Assembly: GCA_028095005.1 (NCBI GenBank)
Contig: CM051461.1
Coordinates: 171,871,144 to 171,935,143, forward strand
DNA from: Rhynchospora pubera
Taxonomy: Eukaryota; Streptophyta; Magnoliopsida; Poales; Cyperaceae
Reading direction: 5' to 3'
Length of the DNA: 64,000 bases
This document shows positions 24,151-36,179 of the stretch, piece after piece. How positions within the stretch are numbered: the first letter of the stretch is position 1; the number at the start of each line of letters is the position of its first letter. Below the pieces are notes generated by a model that was not told the origin of the DNA, searched no databases, and saw nothing but the letters and a program-made list of their open reading frames with translations. The position numbers and the translations under genes are program-made.

Positions 24151-24370
24151 TTGAAATTTTTAAATTTTAAAGTTTCTTCTCAGGGTTTTTCTCTTTAGAT
24201 ACGATATAATTTTTTTTTTTTTGTGTTTGAGAAAAGCTTAAATATATGGCCAAGTTAGGAAGGTAGTGCTAATCCCGTTGACCCCAAAGTTGTTTGGCGA
24301 TGCAAGCCATGTAAGTTAGCTCGTTGACCCAAAAGTCAAGCTAAACTTGGCAATACCAAATGAGCCCGCA
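23562..24370. mobile_element. TIR element containing a GAAATTT satellite
   Basis: The left end GGGGTCGTTTGGCAACATC and the right end, as reverse complement CGGGCTCATTTGGTATTGCC, form degenerate inverted repeats that both run into AAGTTTAG. Inside are several GGTTAAAGTTAG-like words and a long low-complexity array. The G-rich TIR containing TTTGG resembles Harbinger/Tourist ends. I could not define a clear target duplication, so the borders are approximate. Confidence 0.5.
23765..24165. repeat. GAAATTT/GAATTTT short tandem array
   Basis: About 400 bp built almost only of 7-8-base units such as GAAATTT, GAAATTTT and GAATTTT in irregular order, with two longer repeats of a TTTTTATTTTGAATTTG variant near 24070 and 24106. 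AAATTT is itself palindromic, so the array can fold on itself. Confidence 0.85.
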
Positions 24371-24597
24371 GAGATGATATGAAGCTAGCCAGCCAAGATT
24401 TTGACGGGAACTAATTTCTAAGAAAAATTTATTTATTTCTATTATAAATTTTTCGAAATTTTTTATTTAGGAAATGCCTTCGGTTAATAAAACTCACATC
24501 ACTATTCTGAAAAGAGACTATTATTTTCCCCACATCTTGCACATATCTTTTGCCTGAGTATTTTCCTTTCTTTTCATAACAGTCCGAGAAAGGTGAT

Positions 24598-24995
24598 ACA
24601 ACCCCCCGCATATAGACGGAAGACGTACAAACACATCACATACATTATTAATTAAATAATTTAATAATGAAAAATAAATTGCCACATTTATGGAATAATA
24701 AATATTATTTTACAACAAGGTCGACATGTCTAATATGGTGGATTTATGAAGCTAGGTTCCCATGTTAGATCAAATGTTACAACAACGAAAAAGGAAGATA
24801 AATAACTTGTGGCAATATTTAGATCTGATCATCAACTCATCAGTTATGCAGAAGCTCTTCGATATTCTTCTTGATAATTGAATCTAAAACAAACAATACG
24901 GATGAAAACACTGACGATTCTCAGTGCGGTACTATAAAATTATTTCAAGATGAAAGCAACCATATACTTTTTATTTTTAAATAAATAAAACAAAA
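24598..24995. repeat. Single-arm copy of the inverted-repeat element at 32762
   Basis: The segment starting ACCCCCCGCATATAGACG closely matches the right arm of the large inverted repeat at 33123-33505. Shared words include GACGTACAA, TTTTACAACAA, GATCATCAACTCAT and CTAAAACAAACAATACGGAT. No opposing arm is found nearby, so this is a one-armed or half-deleted copy. Its class is unknown. Confidence 0.65.
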
Positions 24996-25167
24996 AAATT
25001 AACTCTATAAAATTCTATAATGTTACATTCTTACCTCTTAAAAAAAGTTTGTCCTTAAAATTCAAGTAGTGAAAATAATATATATAAAAATTATAATTTT
25101 ACATTCTTTTTAGTTCCTATCTTTAGGCTTTACTCATTTGTATTCGTTATTTTGTTATAAAAAATAT

Positions 25168-26621
25168 GAGTAATTTTTTCCGGAGGTCACTAAACTTTGT
25201 ACGTAATCCACTTTTGATCGCTGAATTTTAATTTATCCCTCCAGAGTCACTAAACTTTCAAATTGTGCGAATTTAGTCCTTCTGTTATGAATCCGTTTGA
25301 TTGCTAACGTCTGGGTGAAAATAGGAGCCGCCAACCAATTCTTTTTATTTTTGTTCTTTCTTTTCTCCCTAACCTAGTGCATCTCGTTTTTTCTTTTTTT
25401 TTTCTCCCTCCTTCCCTGTCACAATACCCCACAACCCATCTCTATTTCACCGCCCTCTCCACCGTATGGCTCCTAGTCACCATGCCCCTATCGATCCCCT
25501 CCTTTCTGAAGGCAACCCTTCCTGCCCCAAAGTTTTTCAATTTTTCATAACGACCCCTGTGCCCCTGTCCCTGCATTCGATTTTAAGCATTTTAAATATG
25601 CTTGTGTAAGTCTGTTAATTAAAAATGCCAGCAATAATTTCACATGGGCAATTAATGTCTCTTAGTAAATGTGGTAAAGATTATTAATCTTTTTAATTCA
25701 GGAATCTAATTTATTGTTGCATCACCTTGTTGATGCTTTAGTATTTAAGAAAAATAAAATAAAATAGCGTATAATGCATGGTTGTACCTTCACATGACTT
25801 TAGGAAAATCCAAAAAGGATAAAAAGACTACTTCAATTTGATCGAATAAGCTTCTGGTCCAATTTTATTTTGACAAAGACAATTTCATATTTGGGGAAAA
25901 AATTGAAGTCAATTAAATGCTATTTAAGAATCCAAAATTTGTTGCTTTGTAAATAGCTTCCTAATTGAAAATGACAAGCTAAAATCATAATAAGTTTTCA
26001 TCTATAGTAATTGTATAAATGGGTCTTGTGCCGCTTATATATCAAAAAAGAACAATTGGTATAAGATCCCAAATCAGAAATCACCCTTGCCAAAATAGAA
26101 AAAAAACTAGTAATAACAATCATGGGTGAGGAATTATTCGGTGAACAATTGGTATAAGATTCCTATAATCTCTTGATTTAGATCTCGAGCTTTAAGTACG
26201 GATTCAAAAATCTCGTTGCACCAGATGGAGTCGGGACAGGATGAGCCTTCTAAGAGAGGGGATCGATACAGATATGGTGAGGAGCAGCCACGATAGCTTG
26301 GAGGACGGAGAAACTGAGGTCGGCAGCAGGGGTGGCTTTGTAGAGAGAGGATGTGAGTATGGCAATGCAAATCTGTTTTCTCCTCCAAAAGAAAGAGAAG
26401 CACTGGGTCTGGCGTCTGGTTGAACAGAAAGGAAAAAATATATATAAAAGATGACTGGCGGCTCCTAATTTCATCCAGACGTTAGCAATCAAACGGATCC
26501 ATAATAAAAGGACTACATTTGGACAACTTGAAAATTTAGTGGTTGTGAAAGGACAAATTAAAGTTAAGTGATAAAAAATGGATTACATACAAAGTTCAGT
26601 GACCTCCTGAAAAATTTACTC
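25168..26621. mobile_element. Long-TIR MULE-like element, possible gene-fragment carrier
   Basis: Inverted terminal repeats of about 165 bp (25168-25332 and 26457-26621) start GAGTAATTTTT and share GGAGGTCACT, GATTGCTAACGTCTGG and GGAGCCGCC. The flanking 9-mers AAAAAATAT and TAAATATAT agree at 7 of 9 positions, which weakly supports a Mutator-type duplication. There is no transposase. Inside, two GC-richer segments (about 25380-25590 and 26160-26440) stand out from AT-rich DNA and could be captured exon pieces; I recognise no protein in them. Confidence 0.65.
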
Positions 26622-26976
26622 TAAATATATACAAATGCATTGTATATTTTGTTTGGAATAAGGTACTTTTAATTTTAAAAGCTTTATGTTGTTCTTAAGG
26701 CTCTATTGTTGTTGTGTTCCATCTAGATGGTACGTGGACAAGGTGCTAATGCTTCTTCCTCTCCAGGCATAATGACCAAAATGCAACAACTTTAGAGGCA
26801 GTCCTGCAAGGCCTTGAACGTTTTGTTCGAGAAGCAACTGAAGTCAGGGGACGAGTTTTTTACGAGCTCTACCGCTCTTTCTCCTCCCTTCGTCCATCTA
26901 ACTTCGATGGGGCTGGAGATTTCTTAGCAACTGAGGACTGGCTGGCTGAGATACAAAACAAGTTTCGCTTAGTTTC

Positions 26977-27691
26977 TGTTGGTGCAAATTCAAATATCAA
27001 ATCGGATAATAAGATCAATGCCAAAGGAATAAAAGAAATAGAAGGAACAAAGTTACCCGAATCGCGCTAGGCGCTGTCCTTAAGCGTATTCCGTCTCAAC
27101 GTGCGACAGGAACCGCAACCAAGATAAGACGGGGTTGTCACCTTTTAGGGCACGACCATGAAGGTGACTGATGAAAGCCTCCGAAAATATCCAGCAGAAA
27201 TAATTTGATTATTTGAGAATGGAACATGAGTAATTATAGAATTGGAATTTGAGATATATATCGGTCAATCACTTTACCGATTTTCAGATGTCTTCTTTTT
27301 TCTAGTGAAGAGACTTGTTTATATAGAGAATTATAGAACGTCTAATACAGCCAATAAAATTAAATAATTATTAGGCCAATTACTCAATATCAACGGGTGA
27401 AAATTGAGTGAGATATAAATGCATTGAGGAGCCAAATGGAACAGTAATTTAAATGATTAACTACTGTATATCATGGGTACATGAACCAACTCAAACGGAA
27501 ATAAAATAAATGTATTAATGAGCTAAGAAACGGCATAATATAGAAACGTATTCAGTGAATTAAATGGATATTACAAAACTGAAACCTGAGGGAAATGAAT
27601 TTCATGATTTGATATTTATTAATATAGCTCAAACGAATTTTCATAGAATATGTTTAATGAATTTTGAGTTTTCCAAACTATATTTCCAACA
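26977..27691 (-). repeat. Left LTR of the LARD-like element (3' LTR on minus)
   Basis: 715 bp, TGTTGG...CCAACA. It differs from the other LTR at only four positions by eye, all substitutions. The GTTTC duplication lies immediately outside. Confidence 0.92.
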
Positions 27692-30600
27692 ATCCCCCAC
27701 AAAACTCAAAATTTATCAAATGAGAAGACTCACAAATTAGGGATTTTATATAACCAAATGATAAATTTTAAAGAAACAAAATGAATTTCATACAATCGGA
27801 TGATGAAACAAATAGCTGGATATTTATATTGCGCATCGTAGAAGTAGTTTACAAACTTTGAACTTCACTTAGTGTTGATGGATTAAATTTGGAGGAGACA
27901 GAGAGAACTTATGTCTTGAACTCGTTCCTTGTACCCAAATTACACCATCACACACGCAATATAGAGTCAGTCATCGCGGGGTGCGCATTAATGGCCATAC
28001 GCAAATAACTTGGATTTTTCATGAGAGTCTTAAGGGCTTACCCATGCCCCGCACTGCGGCCGTATACAGGCACTCTCATATAGGTGAGTCCCTACCAAGG
28101 ATGTGTGCAGATTCACATCCCACGGAAATTACCGATTTGGTCCTCATTAAGAGCATTGCTCGAGCTAAAGTGCTCATCCTTAACATCTACATAAAAGCAC
28201 ACTCACCATAGGGATGGGGCTGGAGTCATTGCTCCAAAAATGTGTGCTAAGTGGTCAACTTACGGCTTGTTATTACCCATTGAATCTCTTTCCAGGGGTC
28301 ACCCTTTCGGAGATTGGGTTGCCACCGCAAGAGGCCTATTAGGGCATAAACCCATCCCCCTCGATGAATATAGAACTTATAGTTCTATTTGTCTTTTGTT
28401 AGACAATCAAAAAAATTTTTTTTTTTATTCAATAAGTCAATTCATATTTGAATTCAATTGCTGTTGTATTATCACATTATTTTGATTCGTGAGATTGGTA
28501 ATAAGTGCAATAATAATTCTTTTAGTCGTCTGATATCAAATTCCATTTGTAAAGATCTTAAATTCGGAAGATGATTCATATAATCATTGCAATCATATGA
28601 TATGATTTTTTTTTATATATGATAAATTCAATATTTTCCTACTAGTCAAATAAGAAAGATAATAATCTGATCAAATATTTCTTTTATTATGATCATATGA
28701 TGTAGTCAAAATTCACATATTTTAATGCCATAAAATTTTATCAGTCATCGTGACTAAATTCCGTATAAATAATTTGATTATTATTTTTAGTCATTAGACA
28801 TTTATTTTTATTCGTAACCCCCACATTTTCCTTTGTATATTTTGTTTAACAACATCTTTTTATGTTGATTAATTATGTGGTGCATAGAAACGGTTGATTT
28901 TCTCAATTAATATCATTCCAGTTATAAGAATATTTAATTTCATTCTGAAAGGGACAATAAAGTCATGGTGAGCAACGAGAATTAAAAGGTGGCCAGCCTT
29001 TTAATGCTTGTGTAAAACACCAATGGACCTTAATAAAAATAGATAAGTTGTGTTATAATTATGATTATGATTATTAAAAATTTAACAATTTACTTTGTAT
29101 TCATGAAGTTCATATAAATAAATTTATGAGGTCTATTTATAAAATTTTTTATATATTTTGGATAACAAATTAAGATATATTTTCTAACTCTTCTCTTTTC
29201 CCAATATGCATAATTCTTCTTACGAAGGGAATTTACAACATTTTATTTTATACAGTATTTCAGTTACAATTGATGGACAAGTTAATTAGAATTTATTATG
29301 ATTTAGGCAACAGTAAATTTTGATTCAATAGATCATGATATCTTGATTCTTCAATGCAATTTATATCGTTTATTTTACAATTAAATTCTGGCAATTCATT
29401 TCGGCTCAATATACAACACTCATAAATAAATTGATTGATTTTCAGTTATTCATTTACTCATCAATTTAATTGGATTCATTAAGATAATTAATTTTTTTTT
29501 CATAAACTATATACATGACCTATTTAATGGATTAAATATGAGCTGTGTTATCCATATTCGAAACTACCTTTTTCAATGAAAAACTGATAAGCTCATAATT
29601 ATAATTCATTAGTTGATTCATTCAATAAAATTTGGATTCATAATTAATTGTTGAATAGAACTAAATACAGATTAATTTTTAATAATCAATAGATCAATAT
29701 TCCTTTTGAATAATATTCATGTTTGGATTCATGGTTAAAGATCAATATTCCTTTTGAATAATCCATCAGAAACATATAGATATCCAACTTTATCAAAAAA
29801 CGATTTATATCTTAACAAAGATTAATTTTTAATAATTAAATCACCTTTACAAAAAAGGACATATCACACATCTTAGTAAATTCGTAATTTTCTCTTTCCG
29901 AGATATTAATTTCTGAATGACATTTCCAACATCTAACACATTAATAGATGTTACATTTTTTTGTTATAGTCGCAGTTCCTCCACTTATAATATGATAGGA
30001 ATAAAAACTAAAAAACTATTGTCACATACAAGTGTAAGAGCACCACTGTGCAACCACTATGATTATTATTATTTTCAATAAGATTTGTCTTAAAAATATA
30101 TTACTATCTTAAATAGTATATATAATTTTTTTTATAATGATTTCAGATTTGTTTCGATGTGAGTTATTTCTTTTTCATTGTGTAAAATATAAATTATCTT
30201 CGGCAATATATTTTAAATTCATGAGTTAGATTAAAATATAGTATTTTAGAGAAGAGAAGAACATTGATAAAAATATCACTCGTTTTTTTTTTTATTATTC
30301 TCATGTTCAAATTGACCTTTTTTTTTTAATCAACGGTAATATAAAATCATAGATTCTAATTTTTCTTCGTAATTAATCAAGTCTTAGAAATATTCAGTCA
30401 AATATCATTGTAGGCTCACACAAGAGATTACTTGAATTAAAGTGACCTTTGCCAAGTAAATTTATTCGGTTAAATCATTATATAATTAAACTAGGGATTA
30501 ATTGCTAACTATACAATTAAATTCATAAACCTAGTTTAATAACCGTAATTTTTATTTTCATATTTAGCACCATTTTTTTTAACAGTGGCTATGATCAATT

Positions 30601-30710
30601 AAAATTGTCAATTACCTAACAATAAGATAAATTTAATTCTAAAGTTTTATTTCTGCTCTATCAAATATACCTTCACTTATTCTTATCCGATTAAGAAATA
30701 CGCTTAAGAT

Positions 30711-31425
30711 TGTTGGTGCAAATTCAAATATCAAATCGGATAATAAGATCAATGCCAAAGGAATAAAAGAAATAGAAGGAACAAATTTACCCGAATCGCG
30801 CTAGGCGCTGTCCTTAAGCGTATTCCGTCTCAACGTGCGACAGGAACCGCAACCAAGATAAGACGGGGTTGTCACCTTTTAGGGCACGACCATGAAGGTG
30901 ACTGATGAAAGCCTCCAAAAATATCCAGCAGAAATAATTTGATTATTTGAGAATGGAACATGAGTAATTATAGAATTGGAATTTGAGATATATATCGGTC
31001 AATCACTTTACCGATTTTCAGATGTCTTCTTTTTTCTAGTGAAGAGACTTGTTTATATAGAGAATTATAGAACGTCTAATACAGCCAATAAAATTAAATA
31101 ATTATTAGGCCAATTACTCAATATCAACGGGTGAAAATTGAATGAGATATAAATGCATTGAGGAGCCAAATGGAACAGTAATTTAAATGATTAACTACTG
31201 TATATCATGGGTACATGAACCAACTCAAACGGAAATAAAATAAATGTATTAATGAGTTAAGAAACGGCATAATATAGAAACGTATTCAGTGAATTAAATG
31301 GATATTACAAAACTGAAACCTGAGGGAAATGAATTTCATGATTTGATATTTATTAATATAGCTCAAACGAATTTTCATAGAATATGTTTAATGAATTTTG
31401 AGTTTTCCAAACTATATTTCCAACA
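30711..31425 (-). repeat. Right LTR of the LARD-like element (5' LTR on minus)
   Basis: 715 bp and collinear with the LTR at 26977 (four substitutions, no indels seen). It is followed by the GTTTC duplication and the resumed gag sequence. Confidence 0.92.
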
Positions 31426-32419
31426 GTTTCGTGCACCAGAAGTGAACTAAGTGGAATTGGCAGCCCAACTTCTGGTAGGACATGCTCGCTTTTGGTGAAA
31501 AGAGGCGAAGAGACGTTATAATGGCAATCCAAAACTCATTCCATGGGAATGGTTCAAGTGGTGGTTCGAAGAACGATATTTGGACACGTTGTCAAGGGAG
31601 AACCTTTGTCAAAATTTTTTGAACCTTAAACAAGGTGGAGGCACCGTCACGAAGTTTAACTCAAAGTTCGAAGTCCTGATCCGTTAAACCCCTGACGTTG
31701 CCAATGACCAGTTCCGTCTGAGGGTGGGATTGAACCCGTCTGGCCCAACTCATATACAGTCCAGGTCTCAACCTACTCCCCGATCTGATGTCCTAAGCAG
31801 CAACGGTCGAGTCTTACGAACCTCGTATCAACCAAGAAGGTTGTTCTCGTAATGTGAAGTCATCAAGAATTAAAGCACTAAGAGCCCCAATACTGAGCCT
31901 GAGACTGGAGGCTATCAGAAAGGATGGTGTAGGCATTGTCAATTGCCGCACTACGAGTCTCAATACCACATCCATTCAGGAAAGTGTTTTAAGTGCAACA
32001 GAATCGAACATCTTGCTCGAGAATGCCCAAAGGACAAGGAACTAGTTGCAATTAGACCTACCATAACTAATGGAGTGAGTAATGCAAACTAGGAAAACAA
32101 ACCGCGGATCTGGAGGAGCAAGAAACAACAGAAGAATTAGACCTACATTTAACTTTGGTTTACAAATCATAAGCTTACAATAATGTAACAAAAGGTTATT
32201 CGCTTGGAATTATCTTGTATTATATTTGTTATCATTATTTTATCATATAACGTTTTGGTGTTTCTTAAAAATTATATATATATATATAGATACAAATTTA
32301 TTTCCTTTGCGATATCTTTTATGATTATTAGTTTCGGTGCATTTTCATTTCTTGACCTTGAATCATGGCACCTCTACAACACCGTGAAATAAAGAAGAGA
32401 CTAAGTCTCAAATATCTTT

Positions 32420-32555
32420 GGAACGTTTGGATCGTTGGAAGAAAAAAGAAGAAGAATAAAAAAAATTATAAACAATCCAAACTCTTCACAAAATTACACA
32501 CTTCCCAATACTTCTTCCCTTCTTTCCTTCTTCCCACACCGATCCAAACGGAGCC
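32420..32555. mobile_element. GTTTGGAT-type MITE, copy B
   Basis: The ends read GGAACGTTTGGATCG and, inverted, GGCTCCGTTTGGATCGG. The body contains the reverse complement of the family words (AAACTCTTCACAAAATTACA, CACTTCCCAATACTTC). No clean 3-bp duplication could be fixed. Confidence 0.65.
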
Positions 32556-32761
32556 TTGAGAAATCCACCAGGGACTCTTATGTACATATTTGTCAACTTT
32601 CATATGGGCTTGGTCGCGACGAGCTGGAGATGAAACAGGGGTGTTGATCATGCAGCTCATAATGCAGGACAACAAAATTTATAAAAGTGAAATGATAAAT
32701 ATGGTTGATTTGAGTTATTAAAAGTGACATGCATTCTTAAAACCCCTCAATTTAACAAACG

Positions 32762-33430
32762 TATGTCAAGGCTCTCATCTGTATTGTTATTTATTTTAGA
32801 TTCAGATATCGAGAAAAAATATCGAAGAGCATCCACAAACTGAGTGAGTTGATGACCAGATCTAGATATTGCCACAAGTTCTTTTTTTTTTATTTGTTGT
32901 TGTAAGATTTAGCATTAGGAAACTAGCTTCATAAATCCACCATGTTAGACATGTTATCCTTGTTGTAAGAACAATAAGAACAATATTTATTTTTATTATT
33001 CAATAAATATGACAATTTATTTATCATTATAATTGATAATGTATGTGATGTACTTATACGTCTTACGTTTATATGCGGTGGGTTGTATCACCACTCTCGG
33101 GTTGTTACAACGAAAAAGATGATACAATCCATCGCGTATAGACATAAGACGTACAAGCACATCGCATACATTATCAATTAATGAAAAATAAGTTACCACA
33201 TTTATTTATATTGAATAATAAATATTGTTTTACAACAAAGGGTTAACATCTCTAACATAGTTGATTTATGAAGCTAGTCCCCAATGCTAGATCTAAAATT
33301 ACAACAACAAATAAAAGAAAATAAATAGGCCCGATCATCAACTCATAACTTATGCAGAAACTTTTCTATATTCTCCTTGATACCTAGATCTAAAACAAAC
33401 AATACGGATGAGAGCCATGACAACCCTCAA
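32762..33430. repeat. Large inverted repeat, about 300-bp arms, short loop
   Basis: The left arm (about 32762-33090) and right arm (about 33119-33430) are reverse complements with scattered mismatches and small gaps, around a loop of about 28 bases. Matching words include CTAGCTTCATAAATC, ATGTTAGACATGTTA/TAACATCTCTAACAT and GTACGTCTTATG in reverse complement. A transcript through it would fold into a long hairpin. One arm is also present at 24598-24995, so it is a dispersed element of unknown class. Confidence 0.75.
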
Positions 33431-33439
33431 TGCGGTACA

Positions 33440-36179
33440 ACAATGTTATTTCAAGATGAAAAGCAACTATGTATTTTTTAAATAAATAAAATAATTAAAA
33501 TAAAAATACGTTAAATTAAGAGGCTTAAGAATACGTAATAACAACTATATGTATCGTAGCACTTTTATAAATATTGTTATCTGTGCAAGCTGTATGATCA
33601 GCATCTCTGTTTTAATTATCTCCAGCTTGTCGTGGCTAAATCCATAAAAGCCCTAGGTGGGTATGCATAATTTGTAGGGATGTCATGATTCAAAATTTAG
33701 TAATGAAAAATGCACCTAATCTTATCTTATATTTACAAAAGGTGTCACGTTGGAAATATGGCAACATAATTCATGGTATAACTTGCCAAAACAGAAGATG
33801 CTAGATAGAAAAAAAAATGAAAATATTCCATATGAATTACTCGGCCAGAAATTTGTACTGTAAGTAAATAAAACGTTTAGAAAGTGGAAACTTTGCAAAT
33901 ATTTAAATAACATTTTTATCCATACTCATATGTATACTTAATTATCAGACTTCTCTTAAGAAAGAAGATAGATGGAAGCTTTATGAAGTTTTAAACAAAT
34001 TTCTTAGCTGTGTAGTATCATAAAATGTGCGTTTGATATACAAGTTAGAGAATGCAAAAGAAAATCTTTTTTAAGCCTAGACGTATAACTCTCTACTAAA
34101 TTATTGTTTATATATTTATATTTATATATTTATAAAACTAAAGTTTAAATATAATTCAGAATAATTCTTTCATTGAAGATGACATTTTCTAAAACCAGAT
34201 GCATGTTGCACTTTATAAACGTTTCAGCTATTCCGAAATGAGAAGTAAAATAATTAAATATACATGTGTACATATTCATGACATATTCTCAAAAAAAGGT
34301 TTATAAAAACAAAATTTAATATGCGCGTGTAAAACCACATAACAACTTTCAATATCCAAGTTCAGGCAAAATATATATAGGCTAATGATAAGCTTAGTAC
34401 ATCGAGCAGAAAATATATATATTAGAGTTTGAACATAAATGCTTATTTAAATCAGCATCCAATGGTCACACAAGAAATTACCTTTTCAAAAACAAAAAGA
34501 TATTCAAGTAATATAATCCGCACCTTTTTCTGAAGCACTTAAAAATCAAATATCGGATGAGATGATGGATCGGTTCCTACGCACTTAAAAAACCTTGCCT
34601 AGCTAGTCAACAATCAGCACGACTCGAGAGCAGAGTAAGGAATTTGAGTAGAGAGAGGACAGGAAGTGGTATGGTGGTGGAGAGGGAAGGGGACTGTCAG
34701 CGGTGGGTGGTGGCCGGCCGCCGGCAGACCTGGTGGTGGTCGGGTAGGGGTAGAAGCTTGTGCTTCGTGAGGTTTATGTGAGGGTGATAAAAAACGAGGG
34801 TCACAGGCCATAATAAATTTGGTATACTATCCAAAATGTATCTTCTTAAATAAATTCCCATATATATATATATATTTTTTTCATGCGTGGATGGCTTCTG
34901 GAGAAATTATTTTTGGTAACGCTTGGAAGGGAATTCGCTACACATTAGGAAAAGTATAATATCCTGGGTACTAACGTGGAAGGAAACCCCATAAGGCAAT
35001 GTAATTTATTTGATTGAATGAAAAATTGGAAAGAAACTAATTGACAGATATCAACGTGGAGAGAAGGAAATCAATATCATTTAATATATTAATTCCTGCA
35101 ATTAGACCCGGATCCGAAACAACTGTGGGTAAACAGTTGTTGGAACAGTATCGGATTCTGGCCGTTCAATCAGCATGCAGCATCCTGATCGACCGATCCA
35201 ATGCATTTTATCCGTTCGATCCTTTTTTTCTCCAGAGACTTCGGTCCTCTCTCTCTCTTCTCCTCTTTCTCGTAGACCTTGGGCTTCTGTACGGAGATTT
35301 CCAAGACAAAGAGAAATAGTTGTTGCTGCTCTACCTTCTCCGATCACGGCGGCGAGAGGGAGGGAGCCAGCCTCCTCATCTTCACCTCCGCAAACCGCAT
35401 CCCACCCCAACCGTGTCTCTCCTCCTCTACGCTTCCCTCTTCATTGCCTCTTCCTCCGCCAAACCGACCCCACCCCAAGTTCCTCCACCGCTCCTATCCG
35501 TCATTGGCTACTCCTCCACCTCCAACTCCTTCCCTTTTTCAGACGACACTATTTATATTAAACTTATTATATTAATATTATTTTTAATATATTATATTAA
35601 TTTAATACTATTTTTTAAAATTTCGGAACCATTGATTTGTGGATTTTTGCTTACGGGCTACTATAGCCCAACTAACGCTTATACAATTCGGTCCATAATA
35701 TTAAATGACCCATCTTGGGAAAAGGATCCGACATTCGCAGAGAACCACAGAAAATCCATTGACTGCGGTCGCCGGTCGAGGACAAACTCGTCATTTACTC
35801 CTAGCCGGGAGCCCAGGACCACCACAAGCCAACACCTCTAGCGCTAGGACACACTCTCAGCATGTATTAGTTATCTCTTTTCGTGAGTCCGGATTCTCTC
35901 TTTCAGCTTCCCTACTCGAATCATTTTAACAAATCGCCGACAAGTGGACCCGACAGACTGGTGATCCCAAGCACTTTACATTTTGGTGGGGTCCTTACAT
36001 CAGCTTTTGTGGCTAGAAATCGTACGAAAGAGAATATGTAACAGAGAAAGCGATTCTTCTTTTGGCACCTCTTCGTAAGTACTTGCTCTCCGAATCCATA
36101 AACCTTGCAAAAACTCTTTCGCTCAATCAAACGCAAATTCGAACAAAAGTAGGCACAAAAAAAAACCTTGCACAAAAGA
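33440..36179. other. Intergenic region upstream of clathrin light chain
   Basis: AT-rich for most of its length. There are two GC-richer islands without a recognisable gene. One is 34610-34820, where a minus ORF starts MACDPRF and is Pro/His-rich. The other is 35210-35550, with a CT-rich leader-like stretch and Pro/Ser-rich ORFs. Neither has convincing splice partners. The final 200 bp should hold the clathrin light chain promoter, but no clear TATA is seen. Confidence 0.45.

Larger units (their letters stand above)
26977..31425 (-). mobile_element. Non-autonomous LTR retrotransposon (LARD-like), complete
   Basis: Two 715-bp LTRs (TGTTGG...CCAACA) enclose 3019 bp with no gag or pol. The flanks carry an exact 5-bp duplication, GTTTC (26972-26976 and 31426-31430), inside the gag of an older element. 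A purine-rich stretch precedes the left LTR when read on the minus strand (GTTTTGTGGGGGAT), so I orient the element on minus, where that LTR is the 3' LTR. No primer-binding site complementary to initiator tRNA-Met is visible next to the other LTR. A GC-richer core (about 27890-28390) stands out from the very AT-rich interior. Lack of coding and large interior fit a large retrotransposon derivative; the PPT style suggests copia-type helpers. Confidence 0.9.
26722..32090 (+). pseudogene. Decayed Ty3/gypsy-type gag, split by a later LTR element
   Basis: The gag-like coding DNA lies in two blocks, 26722-26976 and 31431-32090. The first ends in a typical retrotransposon gag pattern (FDGAGDFLATEDWLAEIQNKF). 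The second resumes with LAAQLLVGHARFW, then YLDTLSRE and FLNLKQGGGTVTKFNSKFEVL. A CCHC zinc knuckle follows (Cys codons at about 31985, 31994 and 32024, His at about 32009; pattern CX2CX4HX4C). Several in-frame stops and frame changes show it is dead. The pol region and LTRs of this host element are not recognised. Gag binds and packages element RNA in active relatives. Confidence 0.75.

Noticed and set aside
27981..28485. Two ORFs (76 and 81 codons) in the LARD-like interior
   Set aside because: Different frames and no gag or pol similarity. The GC-richer core is better explained as a conserved non-coding segment.
34614..34811. Pro/His-rich minus ORF starting MACDPRF
   Set aside because: No recognisable domain, no upstream leader signals and a biased composition; not called as a gene.
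35320..35841. 173-codon ORF starting MLLLYLLRSRR
   Set aside because: It runs from GC-rich to very AT-rich sequence with an abrupt composition change and has no recognised domain; overlapping ORFs in other frames are equally long.
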